A stretch of 64,000 nucleotides of DNA from Aphodoplasma sp045541115. Lineage in GTDB: Bacteria; Bacillota; Clostridia; UBA1381; UMGS1253. Under the pieces are notes generated by a model. That model ran no database searches and was not told where the DNA came from. It saw only the letters and a program-made list of their open reading frames with translations. A program made the translations under genes and the position numbers. This document shows positions 1 through 7,315 of the stretch, piece after piece. Within the stretch, counting starts at the first letter, position 1. Every line of letters starts with the position of its first letter. The stretch spans positions 1 to 64,000 of the forward strand of contig JAZQIM010000015.1 of NCBI GenBank assembly GCA_045541115.1, read 5' to 3'.

Positions 1-1
1 C

Positions 2-706
2 AGCATCAGATATATCGTAATCCATTATGTCGGTGCAACAGGCAGCGCACTTGACAATGTGCGCTATTACGCATCATCTGACGTCGGTGCGAGCGCACAC
101 TATTTTGTCGGACATGCGAGTGAGGGCGGGGCTATATATCAAAGTGTCGCGCCCGAAAACTGCGCATGGCATTGCGGAAGTGAAACGGGAATATATTACA
201 GCGACTGCAGAAATGACTCATCAATAGGCATTGAAATGTGCTGTCACAAAAGAGCTGACGGTACTTGGTTTTTTGATGACATAACAGTGCAAAAAACGAT
301 TGAGCTTACACGCTGGCTTATGAAAGAATATAACATTGATACTGAGCACGTAGTACGTCATTATGATGTAACGCACAAAACCTGCCCTGCACCATTTGTT
401 ATAAACGAAACGGCGTGGCAAAAATTTAAAGCAGATTTGGAGGATGATAGTATGACTCTTGATGAAAAGCAAAAATTTAATATGTTAGTCGATGCTGTGG
501 CAAAAATACAGACAATCGTTGACAATTTTGCAAATCCTATGATATACAACTACATAGATAAAAATATGCCTGAGTGGGCAAGACCAACAATTCAAAAGTT
601 GGTTAATAAAGGTGTTTTAAAAGGTAATGAAAAAGGAGAACTGGGTCTTAATGATGCTATGCTTAAAATATACGTCGTGAATGACCGTGCAGGGTTATAT
701 GATTAA
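2..706 (+). CDS. N-acetylmuramoyl-L-alanine amidase, 5' end outside window
   Basis: Zinc-dependent amidase_2 (T7-lysozyme/PGRP fold) that cuts the bond between muramic acid and the stem peptide of peptidoglycan. The open frame already runs at base 2, so the true start lies upstream. Visible zinc ligands are the His in IVIHYVG (codon 8 of the fragment), the His in RHYDVTHKTCP and the Cys five residues later. The catalytic domain is followed by a linker (DDSMTLDEKQKFN) and a tail with ARPTIQKLVNKGVLKG that resembles a degenerate S-layer-homology or wall-targeting motif. No signal peptide can be judged because the start is missing. Such enzymes occur as phage endolysins and as housekeeping hydrolases; no other phage gene is seen here. 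The peptidase gene follows 29 bases later, suggesting co-transcription. Confidence 0.85.
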   Translation, partial: SIRYIVIHYVGATGSALDNVRYYASSDVGASAHYFVGHASEGGAIYQSVAPENCAWHCGSETGIYYSDCRNDSSIGIEMCCHKRADGTWFFDDITVQKTIELTRWLMKEYNIDTEHVVRHYDVTHKTCPAPFVINETAWQKFKADLEDDSMTLDEKQKFNMLVDAVAKIQTIVDNFANPMIYNYIDKNMPEWARPTIQKLVNKGVLKGNEKGELGLNDAMLKIYVVNDRAGLYD

Positions 707-735
707 AAAAATATGATTAAAAGAGGTGTTTTTGT

Positions 736-1689
736 TTGGATAATAATATAAATTTTAACACTGGTGTAATTGACGAACATATAGTTGATTCGAGATTATA
801 CAATTATGAAACAATATGTGCTTCTTCCCAAATCGCCTTTCCTGTAATTTATGAATTACCAAAGGAAAATTGCGGAAAGATTAAAAATCAAGGAAATGTC
901 GGAGCTTGTGCTGCTTGTGCGATGACTGCGCTAGGAGAAGTTTTATATGGTATACTCACGGGGGAAAAAGAAGAAATGTCTGAAGGCTGGGCATATGGCT
1001 CTTATAGAAACGAAGATTCTATAGGTGAGGGTTTAATAGTTTCTCAAGCTCTTGATTATTGGAAAACAAAAGGAATGTTACCTAAAAAGTATTTTGATAT
1101 TCTTTATGAAATGCCAGACATGAAAAATATGTTAAAAGATTATCCTGAACTAGATGAAATCGCAAAAAGATTCAAAATTAATGGTTATGTTTCAATAAAC
1201 TGGGCAGATAAGGAACGAAAAGATTTTGAAATAAAAGATGCGATTACTAAATATGGGTATGGTCTTATAGCTGTTATTCCTAATTTTGATAGAGGACAAT
1301 CGCACGCAGTTCTAATTACAGGTTGGAATGATACTAATAATACATATATCTTTCAAAATTCATGGGGTACTAATTATGGTAGTAGAAAAGATGGTTTTGG
1401 TACAATTAGTAAAGATAGAGTGTCTTATGTATACCTTGTACTACTTAATGGTTTAGAACTTCCGTTTACAGATGTAAATAAAAATGATTGGTTTTATAAA
1501 AATGTAAAAAATAATTATTTTAGTGGTATAATGAAAGGTACAAGCGAAACAACCTTTGAGCCTGATAAAAATTTAACTCGCGCTGAAGCAGCGGCTCTTA
1601 TCGATAGAATTCGTAAAGAATACGATGAGCGTTTCGCAATATTAAATAAAGTTATTGAGGAAAAATTAAGCAAAGTTAAAATGTATTAA
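736..1689 (+). CDS. Papain-like (C1 family) cysteine peptidase with C-terminal SLH domain
   Basis: Predicted C1-type cysteine peptidase. The nucleophile lies in QGNVGACAACA (Cys58), the general base in GQSHAV (His190) and the orienting Asn in FQNSWGTNYG (Asn208); the Gln of the oxyanion hole is Q52. Residues about 242-295 form one S-layer-homology-like domain, with FTDV, FEPDKNLTRAEAAALI and similar hallmarks. I see no N-terminal signal peptide, which is odd for a protein with an SLH domain. The start is TTG at 736, chosen because AAGAGGTG lies 8 bases upstream. The usual first disulfide Cys of the papain motif is Val here. It sits 29 bases behind the amidase gene and ends at a strong terminator. 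Function beyond proteolysis is unknown. Confidence 0.8.
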   Translation: MDNNINFNTGVIDEHIVDSRLYNYETICASSQIAFPVIYELPKENCGKIKNQGNVGACAACAMTALGEVLYGILTGEKEEMSEGWAYGSYRNEDSIGEGLIVSQALDYWKTKGMLPKKYFDILYEMPDMKNMLKDYPELDEIAKRFKINGYVSINWADKERKDFEIKDAITKYGYGLIAVIPNFDRGQSHAVLITGWNDTNNTYIFQNSWGTNYGSRKDGFGTISKDRVSYVYLVLLNGLELPFTDVNKNDWFYKNVKNNYFSGIMKGTSETTFEPDKNLTRAEAAALIDRIRKEYDERFAILNKVIEEKLSKVKMY

Positions 1690-1706
1690 TTTTTTATCGT
1701 AATAAA

Positions 1707-1742
1707 GGGAAAGATGTATTATTTACATCCTTCCCTATTTTT
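1707..1742 (+). terminator. Intrinsic terminator after the cysteine peptidase gene
   Basis: A 12-bp stem with one mismatch (1707-1718 with 1724-1735, GGGAAAGATGTA against TACATCCTTCCC) is followed by TATTTTTT. It closes the amidase-peptidase unit and overlaps the 3' end of the convergent zinc-ribbon gene. Confidence 0.85.
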
Positions 1743-1871
1743 TACGATTTCTTCAATTTCATTTTGTGTGGCTTCCCTTAGAATTTCTTTTCCACAATCT
1801 GGACATTTAGTGCATTTACCCGTTCTTATAAACACAAATCCACAATTAAAATTTAAACATTTATACCACAT
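1719..1871 (-). CDS. Small zinc-ribbon-like protein, 50 residues
   Basis: A 50-codon frame on the minus strand starts with ATG at 1871, preceded by AAAGGTGG at 7-base spacing, and stops with TAA at 1719. The product begins MWYKCLNFNCGFVF and continues KCTKCPDCGKEIL, giving Cys-x4-Cys and Cys-x2-Cys-x2-Cys clusters typical of a structural zinc site or rubredoxin-like knuckle; the C-terminal half is acidic and helical (NEIEEIVKN). The Shine-Dalgarno sequence and the cysteine pattern argue that it is real even though it is shorter than common gene-calling limits. Its last codons lie within the terminator hairpin of the convergent peptidase gene. I do not recognise a named family; role unknown. 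Confidence 0.6.
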   Translation of the reverse strand: MWYKCLNFNCGFVFIRTGKCTKCPDCGKEILREATQNEIEEIVKNREGCK

Positions 1872-2053
1872 AATAATCCACCTTTCATTTAGAACAGTAT
1901 ATCATATAGTGAAGTATAAATGCAAGTAATGCTAATAAAAAAGAGTGAGAATTAATAACTTCTACTGTCAATTCAAATTATATTTTTAGGTTGGTTAAAA
2001 ACATAATTTCAGTCGAAAGTATATGTAATAATATAATAAATTGATAATACAAT

Positions 2054-2707
2054 GTGAATAAGGTTAAAAAATTGGGTTTATGGAGTTCTACCGACATTGA
2101 AGCAGTTCCATTTAACAGAGGCTATTACAGCGTTGATTTAAAGTACTTCTTTAAAATCACTCTCGATGTATTTACAGGCGTGGGAAAACCTTGCAAAGTT
2201 GAAGGCCTTGCATCATTTGATAAAAAGGTAATCCTCTTCGGCTCGGAAGGAAATGCAAAGGTATTTTCATCAAACTATCGCGCAGGCGGAATTGACCCGC
2301 AGGCATGGCAAAAAACAAATATGCCGCGCGCGATAATCGAGGTCGTAGAGCCAATCGCTCTTTCAAGCAAGGTTGTTGACGCAGATGACAAGTGCTGCTG
2401 TTGCTGCGAGGAAACTGACTTAAGCGCCGTTCCGGCAGACATTTGCAACATATTTGAAGACAATCTCGTTTTCTCAGGCGATGACAAGCGTGTTTTAGTA
2501 ACAATAGGCGTGTTCTCAATCGTTAAGCTCGAAAGAAGCGTACAGCTTCTTATTCCGTCATACGATTTCTGTGTCCCGAGCAAACAATGCGTAACGGCAA
2601 CAGACGAAAATCCGTGCGACTTATTTGAAAGAATCGAGTTTCCTGTCGACGAATTCTTCCCGCCGGCTGCATTTGAATCTGATGATTCATCGTGTGGTTG
2701 CATATAA
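2054..2707 (+). CDS. Conserved-looking protein of unknown function with a five-cysteine run
   Basis: A 217-residue soluble protein without signal peptide or membrane segment. It is beta-rich in appearance and carries a striking run of five cysteines (DDKCCCCCEETD, about residues 113-117) plus further cysteines near the C-terminus (SSCGCI). The motif suggests metal binding or disulfide cross-linking. The reading frame opens with GTG at 2054, which lacks an upstream ribosome site; a TTG at 2072 has AAGGT seven bases before it and would give a product starting MGLWSSTDIE. It stands alone between two AT-rich gaps and ends at a bidirectional terminator shared with sigG. I do not recognise the family. 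Neighbouring sporulation sigma genes on the other strand are only context, not evidence of a sporulation role. Confidence 0.6.
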   Translation: MNKVKKLGLWSSTDIEAVPFNRGYYSVDLKYFFKITLDVFTGVGKPCKVEGLASFDKKVILFGSEGNAKVFSSNYRAGGIDPQAWQKTNMPRAIIEVVEPIALSSKVVDADDKCCCCCEETDLSAVPADICNIFEDNLVFSGDDKRVLVTIGVFSIVKLERSVQLLIPSYDFCVPSKQCVTATDENPCDLFERIEFPVDEFFPPAAFESDDSSCGCI

Positions 2708-2720
2708 ATTGTTAATTCTA

Positions 2721-2745
2721 AAAAAGCCCCTATGGGGCTTTTTTT
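2721..2745. terminator. Bidirectional terminator between the Cys-run gene and sigG
   Basis: AAAAAGCCCC-TAT-GGGGCTTTTTTT: the G/C stem is flanked by A- and T-runs, so it works for both converging genes. Confidence 0.9.
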
Positions 2746-2746
2746 A

Positions 2747-3517
2747 TTACATATATTTTCTCATATGCGCAATTGCACTTTTTTCAAGGCGTGAAACCTG
2801 TGCCTGACTAATACCTATTTCGTTTGCAACTTCCATTTGTGTCCTGCCTTGAAAAAAGCGAAGGTTTAATATGTGCTTTTCTCTGTTTGAAAGCCGTTTC
2901 ATAGCCTCTTTTAATCCAATTTGTTCGAGCCATAAATCGTCGCACGATTTTTCGTCTTTAACCTGATCCATTACAAAAATTGCATCTGCACCATCGTGAT
3001 ATACAGGCTCATATAACGAAACAGGATCTGCTATTGCATCGAGCGCAAAAACAACTTCTTCCTTTTCCATGTTTAGCTCTTTCGCAATCTCGGATACGGT
3101 AGGCTCTTTTTGATTTTGTGCAATCAGTCTTTCCTTTGCCTGAAGTGCCTTGTATGCTATATCGCGCAGCGAACGCGAAACCCGAATCGAATTATAATCG
3201 CGCAAATACCTTCTTATCTCCCCGATTATCATTGGAACGGCATATGTTGAAAACTTTACACCAACATCGAGATTAAAATTGTCAATTGCCTTTATAAGAC
3301 CTATGCATCCGACCTGAAACAAATCATCTGCAGCTTCACCACGTGAATTAAATCTTTGTATTACACTTAAAACAAGCCTCAAATTGCCTTGTATAAATTC
3401 TTCTCTTGCATTTTTATCTCCACATTTAATCTTTTTAAGAAGTTCAACCTTTTTTTCATTTGATAGATTTGGTAATTTTGATGTGTTAACACCGCAGATT
3501 TCGACTTTGTTTATCAT
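2747..3517 (-). CDS. sigG: RNA polymerase sporulation sigma factor SigG
   Basis: Late forespore sigma factor that directs transcription of forespore genes after engulfment. The N-terminus MINKVEICGVNTSKLP is the SigG signature. Region 2 follows (DDLFQVGCIGLIKAIDNF), then region 3, and a region 4 helix-turn-helix near the end (EIGISQAQVSRLE). The frame is open to 3559, but the ATG at 3517 has AAGGAGG eight bases upstream and gives 256 residues, close to the Bacillus protein of about 260. It lies directly downstream of sigE as in Bacillus and Clostridium. In the family it is transcribed by SigF and by itself; a GTATA element lies in the 83-base gap upstream but I could not find a convincing matching -10. 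Confidence 0.97.
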   Translation of the reverse strand: MINKVEICGVNTSKLPNLSNEKKVELLKKIKCGDKNAREEFIQGNLRLVLSVIQRFNSRGEAADDLFQVGCIGLIKAIDNFNLDVGVKFSTYAVPMIIGEIRRYLRDYNSIRVSRSLRDIAYKALQAKERLIAQNQKEPTVSEIAKELNMEKEEVVFALDAIADPVSLYEPVYHDGADAIFVMDQVKDEKSCDDLWLEQIGLKEAMKRLSNREKHILNLRFFQGRTQMEVANEIGISQAQVSRLEKSAIAHMRKYM

Positions 3518-3600
3518 CTTCGCTGCCTCCTTAAGCATTATGTACAGCGATGTAAACACAATTTTATTATTGGTATCATAAAGTCGTTTTATACCGACGC

Positions 3601-4329
3601 CTAATTCATTTTCATAATTTCTTTTTTAAGCCTTAGAATTATTCTTTTTTCAAGTCTTGAAATATATGATTGCGATATCCCGAGCATATCTGCAACTTCT
3701 TTTTGAGTTTTTTCTTCGCATCCGTACAGACCAAAGCGAAGCTCCATAATTCTTCTCTCCCGCTCTGACAATTTTTTTATTGCCATATCTAACAATTCAC
3801 GATCAACTTCATCCTCGAGCCCCTGATTTATTACATCCTCCTGTAATGATAAAATATCTGATAGCAAAAGCTCATTACCGTCCCAATCAACATTTAGCGG
3901 CTCGTCAATCGATATTTCTGTCTTAATATTCTGATTTTTTCTAAGATACATCAGTATCTCATTTTCTATACACCTCGATGCATACGTTGCAAGCTTTATG
4001 TTTCTGTCAATTTTAAACGTATTTATCGCCTTTATAAGACCTATGCTTCCTATAGAAATCAAATCTTCTATACCAACATTTGTATTTTCAAATTTCCTCG
4101 CTATATACACAACAAGACGCAGATTTCGTTCTATAAGTGTCGTTTTTACGCTCTCATCGCTCTCAAAGCGTAAAAGAAGCTCCTCTTCTTCCTTGGGAGT
4201 AAGAGGCGGTGGCAGTGTATCGCTACCGCCTATATAATATAGTTCATCACACAGTATTGTTTTTAATTTTATTATTAACGCCGCATATCCGCGCTTTGTC
4301 GCCGTAAATATTTTTTTACAAAGCTTCAT
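3601..4329 (-). CDS. sigE: RNA polymerase sporulation sigma factor SigE (pro-SigE)
   Basis: Early mother-cell sigma factor, made as an inactive precursor. The basic, hydrophobic N-terminal 25-30 residues (MKLCKKIFTATKRGYAALII...) form the pro-sequence that tethers it to the membrane until SpoIIGA removes it. The mature part starts around DELYYIGGSDTLPPPL, a hallmark of the family, and then shows sigma regions 2 (NVGIEDLISIGSIGLIKAINTF) and 4 (ADMLGISQSYISRLEKR). Length (242) matches the family. It begins one base after spoIIGA ends, so translation is coupled with its own protease gene. Ribosome site GGAGGT precedes the ATG. Confidence 0.97.
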   Translation of the reverse strand: MKLCKKIFTATKRGYAALIIKLKTILCDELYYIGGSDTLPPPLTPKEEEELLLRFESDESVKTTLIERNLRLVVYIARKFENTNVGIEDLISIGSIGLIKAINTFKIDRNIKLATYASRCIENEILMYLRKNQNIKTEISIDEPLNVDWDGNELLLSDILSLQEDVINQGLEDEVDRELLDMAIKKLSERERRIMELRFGLYGCEEKTQKEVADMLGISQSYISRLEKRIILRLKKEIMKMN

Positions 4330-5250
4330 TTATATTACCTCCACAAAATTATTTAATTTCGCCATGATACGCGGATGAAGCAGCGCATCATAGTTAGAAT
4401 AACGCGACAAATCATCGCTGCAAATCCCTATTAAAACTCCTTCTTTGTATGTAATATTGTCAATTTCAAGAAGTGTCGGCGAAAACGCAAGCATTACATC
4501 GCCGCTCGAGCCAAATGCTCTGTATAAAACTAGTCGAAACGGCGTGTCGCACACAAGCTCCATTTTTAATTTATCCGAGTCATTTTTACATGCCTGAAGG
4601 AGCGTGTCATAATAATTCTCATTCTTAAATAGCGGCTTTAGGGCCTTTATCTGACAAACGATTACAGGTGTGTTTGTAATTGGGTCGGATATGGCATTTG
4701 CCGTGTCTAATAGTGCTTTTATACATACTGTCTTTTCTTTATATGAAACCTTTATTATGTGAATATTTATATGTATATCAGCTCTTTTTATATATATTTT
4801 TTCGCCCACAAATAATACTGCATAACAGACAAGCGCTCCTGAAATCAGATACAGCGGATTTATGTTTACATATATAATCCCATTAGACATCACCGCTCCA
4901 ATACGTGAGGCTGCATCGGTATAATAAAATAGTGCAAATGTTATTCCTGCAAGTGCAAAACCCGAAAGAAAAAACATCACAAAAAGCGAAATAAACTCAC
5001 GTTTGCTTTTTATTGAAAATGAAATATATACGATTGCTATGCTTACAATAATCTTTGCAATTTTGCTGTAAAAAAAAGATAAATCAGGAAAAAACATCAG
5101 CACACTATATACACTTCCGACACATGCACCGCACACAAGCCGCCATGTCGGCGAGTTATTTTTTCCAAGAGTTTTTGTCATATACAGCAGAAAAAAATCT
5201 GTTAGAAAATTTGTTAAAAATAATATATCTACATATACCGTAGGCTGCAT
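4330..5250 (-). CDS. spoIIGA: Sigma-E processing peptidase SpoIIGA
   Basis: Membrane aspartic protease that cleaves pro-SigE at the sporulation septum after a forespore signal (SpoIIR in known systems). The N-terminal half has about five membrane segments (for example LFLTNFLTDFFLLYM and IAIVYISFSI). The cytosolic C-terminal half holds the catalytic Asp in ALLDTANAISDPITNTPV, at about residue 182. The family motif is normally D-T/S-G-N; here the Gly is Ala. Length (306) and position directly before sigE are typical. AAGGAG precedes the ATG at 5250. The upstream region has a TATACT -10-like box and an unexplained palindrome at 5381-5392. Confidence 0.95.
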   Translation of the reverse strand: MQPTVYVDILFLTNFLTDFFLLYMTKTLGKNNSPTWRLVCGACVGSVYSVLMFFPDLSFFYSKIAKIIVSIAIVYISFSIKSKREFISLFVMFFLSGFALAGITFALFYYTDAASRIGAVMSNGIIYVNINPLYLISGALVCYAVLFVGEKIYIKRADIHINIHIIKVSYKEKTVCIKALLDTANAISDPITNTPVIVCQIKALKPLFKNENYYDTLLQACKNDSDKLKMELVCDTPFRLVLYRAFGSSGDVMLAFSPTLLEIDNITYKEGVLIGICSDDLSRYSNYDALLHPRIMAKLNNFVEVI

Positions 5251-5410
5251 TTTTATTCTCCTTAAATTCTCTTCTTTGTCCTACAAATCAAGTATAACAT
5301 CCGGAATATAAAAATTTTGTAACTTTATGCGTAAATAATACAAATCACATTGATAAAATACCCATTAACATAACACACAGCGACTATAGTCGATTTTTTT
5401 TGCATAAAAA

Positions 5411-5438
5411 AAATAACTTTGCAGGCGCAAAGTTATTT
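5411..5438 (-). terminator. Terminator of the ylxM-ffh-rpsP-khpA-rimM-trmD unit
   Basis: Perfect 12-bp stem AAATAACTTTGC/GCAAAGTTATTT (5411-5422 with 5427-5438, loop AGGC). On the minus strand a long T-run follows. The stem includes the trmD stop codon. Confidence 0.9.
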
Positions 5439-6164
5439 TTCTTTTAATTTATTTATATACTCTATATCCTTTTTTGTAAGCTGTGCTTTATCGAGCATAT
5501 CGGGTCGTTTTTTATATGTGACTTCGAGCGATTTTTCCCTCTTCCATTTTTCTATATTAGCGTGATGCCCGCTCAAAAGAACTTCCGGCACCTTTCTGCC
5601 AAGAAATTCAGGTGGGCGCGTATATTGCGGATACTCTAATAGCGAATTAAAATGAGATTCTCCCGTATATGAGCTTGCACTTGCTAAAACGCCCGGCACA
5701 AGCCTTGATACTGTATCAATCACTGCCATAGCAGGAATCTCGCCGCCTGTAAGTACGAAATCGCCTATAGACACCTCTGCGTCTACGATTTCATCAAGAA
5801 CGCGTTGGTCTACCCCTTCGTAATGTCCGCACAATAGCACTATATGCTCATGCTCTAACAACTCGATTGCATATTTTTGATCAAAGACTCTTCCCTGCGG
5901 CGATAAATAGATAGTAAATGGCTTGTACGAAAGATCTTTTGCAACACTCATATATGCGTCGTAAATCGGCTCTACGCTCATCAGCATGCCATCTCCGCCG
6001 CCATATGGGTAATCATCTACCCTTCTATGCTTATCGCGGCTAAAATCGCGTATTTGTATGAAATTTAGCTCAATATGACCATTTTCTCTTGCACGTCCAA
6101 TTATGCTGTCGCCAAGAACGGCTTCAAACATATCGGGAAAAAGTGTAAGTACATCAAAACGCAT
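5433..6164 (-). CDS. trmD: tRNA (guanine-N1)-methyltransferase TrmD
   Basis: Methylates G37 next to the anticodon of tRNAs with S-adenosylmethionine, preventing +1 frameshifting. The N-terminus (FDVLTLFPDMFEAV) and the SPOUT trefoil-knot segment that binds AdoMet (SIGDFVLTGGEIPAM) are clear; the 243-residue length is standard. Its ATG overlaps the rimM stop by one base (ATGA), indicating translational coupling. It is the last gene of the unit, as in most Firmicutes where the order is ffh-rpsP-khpA-rimM-trmD; rplS, often next, is absent here. Confidence 0.97.
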   Translation of the reverse strand: MRFDVLTLFPDMFEAVLGDSIIGRARENGHIELNFIQIRDFSRDKHRRVDDYPYGGGDGMLMSVEPIYDAYMSVAKDLSYKPFTIYLSPQGRVFDQKYAIELLEHEHIVLLCGHYEGVDQRVLDEIVDAEVSIGDFVLTGGEIPAMAVIDTVSRLVPGVLASASSYTGESHFNSLLEYPQYTRPPEFLGRKVPEVLLSGHHANIEKWKREKSLEVTYKKRPDMLDKAQLTKKDIEYINKLKEK

Positions 6165-6673
6165 CAGTCTACCAGCCCTTCTATTAAATGGACACAGATT
6201 CTTCCGTTTTCTATGTCAACCGACAAAATAACATCGTCTATTACGGGCAAAAGAATGTCCTTGCCATTTTCTCTCTTTACGACATATACATCGTTGCTTC
6301 CTGTTTTGAACACATCGCTAAGCACGCCTAATTGCTCATTTGTATCGGTTTCTACGCTGCACCCGATTAAGTCACAGATATAATAACCTTCTTCGGGCTC
6401 GCCAAGTTGTTCTCTGTCAATATAAAGTACGTTGTTTTTTAATTTTTGCGCTTCATCTATGCTATCAATCCCCGAAAATTTGACGATAAGATTGCTCTTT
6501 TGATACTTTATCGATTTAATTTCAAGGGTAGTTTTCTCATTTTTAATATCTGTATATACATATTCAAATTGCTCGAACACATCGGGATAATCTGTCCATG
6601 TAACGATTTTTACTTCTCCTCGCAAGCCATGCGTATTAACAATTTGACCTACCTGTAATGTTTTATTTTTCAT
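6164..6673 (-). CDS. rimM: 16S rRNA processing protein RimM
   Basis: Assembly factor for the 30S subunit head; in known systems it binds ribosomal protein S19. The N-terminal RimM barrel (QVGQIVNTHGLRGEVKI) is followed by a PRC-barrel-like C-terminal half (GEPEEGYYICDLIGCSV ... ILLPVIDDVILSVD). The frame is open to a GTG at 6694, but the ATG at 6673 has AAAGGA at good spacing and gives 169 residues starting MKNKTLQVGQ. A G/C-rich hairpin separates it from khpA, which may lower its expression relative to the upstream ribosomal protein gene. Confidence 0.95.
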   Translation of the reverse strand: MKNKTLQVGQIVNTHGLRGEVKIVTWTDYPDVFEQFEYVYTDIKNEKTTLEIKSIKYQKSNLIVKFSGIDSIDEAQKLKNNVLYIDREQLGEPEEGYYICDLIGCSVETDTNEQLGVLSDVFKTGSNDVYVVKRENGKDILLPVIDDVILSVDIENGRICVHLIEGLVD

Positions 6674-6706
6674 ATGCGCATTTTCCTTTCGCACTCTTTG
6701 CTAAAA

Positions 6707-6726
6707 TGGGGCGCAAAAGCGCCCCA
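6707..6726 (-). terminator. Strong hairpin between khpA and rimM (partial terminator or processing site)
   Basis: Perfect 8-bp G/C-rich stem TGGGGCGC-AAAA-GCGCCCCA; on the transcribed strand it is followed only by ATTTTAG, a short T-run. It probably attenuates or protects the upstream message rather than fully stopping transcription, since rimM-trmD have no other visible promoter. Confidence 0.6.
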
Positions 6727-6734
6727 CCTCATCT

Positions 6735-6965
6735 TTAGCCTATAATTTCAACTACAGCGCGCTTGTTTTCACGGCTTGCTGCCGCTTTAACAACCGTTCT
6801 GATAGCTTTGGCAATACGTCCCTGCTTGCCGATAACTTTTCCCATATCTCCGTCTGCAACACGAAGCTCAAGCACGATTTCATGCTCTCCATCGATTTGC
6901 TTTACAGATACTTCATCGGGATTATCGACTAATGACTTTGCCAGTACTTCTAAAACTTCTTTCAT
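6735..6965 (-). CDS. khpA: KH-domain RNA-binding protein KhpA
   Basis: Small (76-residue) single-KH-domain RNA-binding protein, known in other Firmicutes to pair with KhpB/Jag and affect cell size and division through RNA. The GxxG loop that contacts RNA is seen in GKVIGKQGRIAKAIRT (about residues 42-57). It lies between rpsP and rimM, its usual place. Its start ATG at 6965 is 22 bases from the end of rpsP. Confidence 0.95.
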   Translation of the reverse strand: MKEVLEVLAKSLVDNPDEVSVKQIDGEHEIVLELRVADGDMGKVIGKQGRIAKAIRTVVKAAASRENKRAVVEIIG

Positions 6966-6987
6966 TGCAACGATACCTCCGATTTAA

Positions 6988-7230
6988 TTAAAGAATGTTT
7001 GCTTTTTTAAGCAAGCTCTTTACTGTATCAGTAGGTTGTGCACCGTTTGCAATCCACTCCTTTGCCTTATCAGCGTCGATTTTAACGCCGTCTGACTCAA
7101 CCATAGGATTGTATGTTCCGATTTCTTCAATAAATCTGCCATCACGCGGATATCTTGAATCAGCTACAACAACTCTGTAAAAAGGAGCCTTCTTTGCACC
7201 CATTCTTCTTAATCTGATTTTTACTGCCAT
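6988..7230 (-). CDS. rpsP: 30S ribosomal protein S16
   Basis: 80-residue ribosomal protein of the 30S body, needed for early 16S rRNA folding. The start MAVKIRLRRMGAKKAPFYRV is diagnostic, with PFYRVVVADSRYPRDGRFIE following. A ribosome site GGAGGT precedes the ATG. It is third in the ylxM-ffh-rpsP-khpA-rimM-trmD unit. Confidence 0.98.
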   Translation of the reverse strand: MAVKIRLRRMGAKKAPFYRVVVADSRYPRDGRFIEEIGTYNPMVESDGVKIDADKAKEWIANGAQPTDTVKSLLKKANIL

Positions 7231-7315
7231 AATGTTTCACCTCCAAAATTTTCTGATGCAGGTTTCCCTGCTTTTATCTTATTGAAATAATAAGTATAAA
7301 CTAACTATGTGCGTC

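Noticed and set aside
2..706. Prophage remnant suggested by an endolysin-like amidase
   Set aside because: No holin, capsid, tail, integrase or attachment-site repeat is visible in the window; the amidase alone is not enough.
2275..2703. 142-codon frame antisense to the Cys-run protein
   Set aside because: Composition is that of a shadow frame (Ser/Thr-rich), with no ribosome site or recognisable motif.
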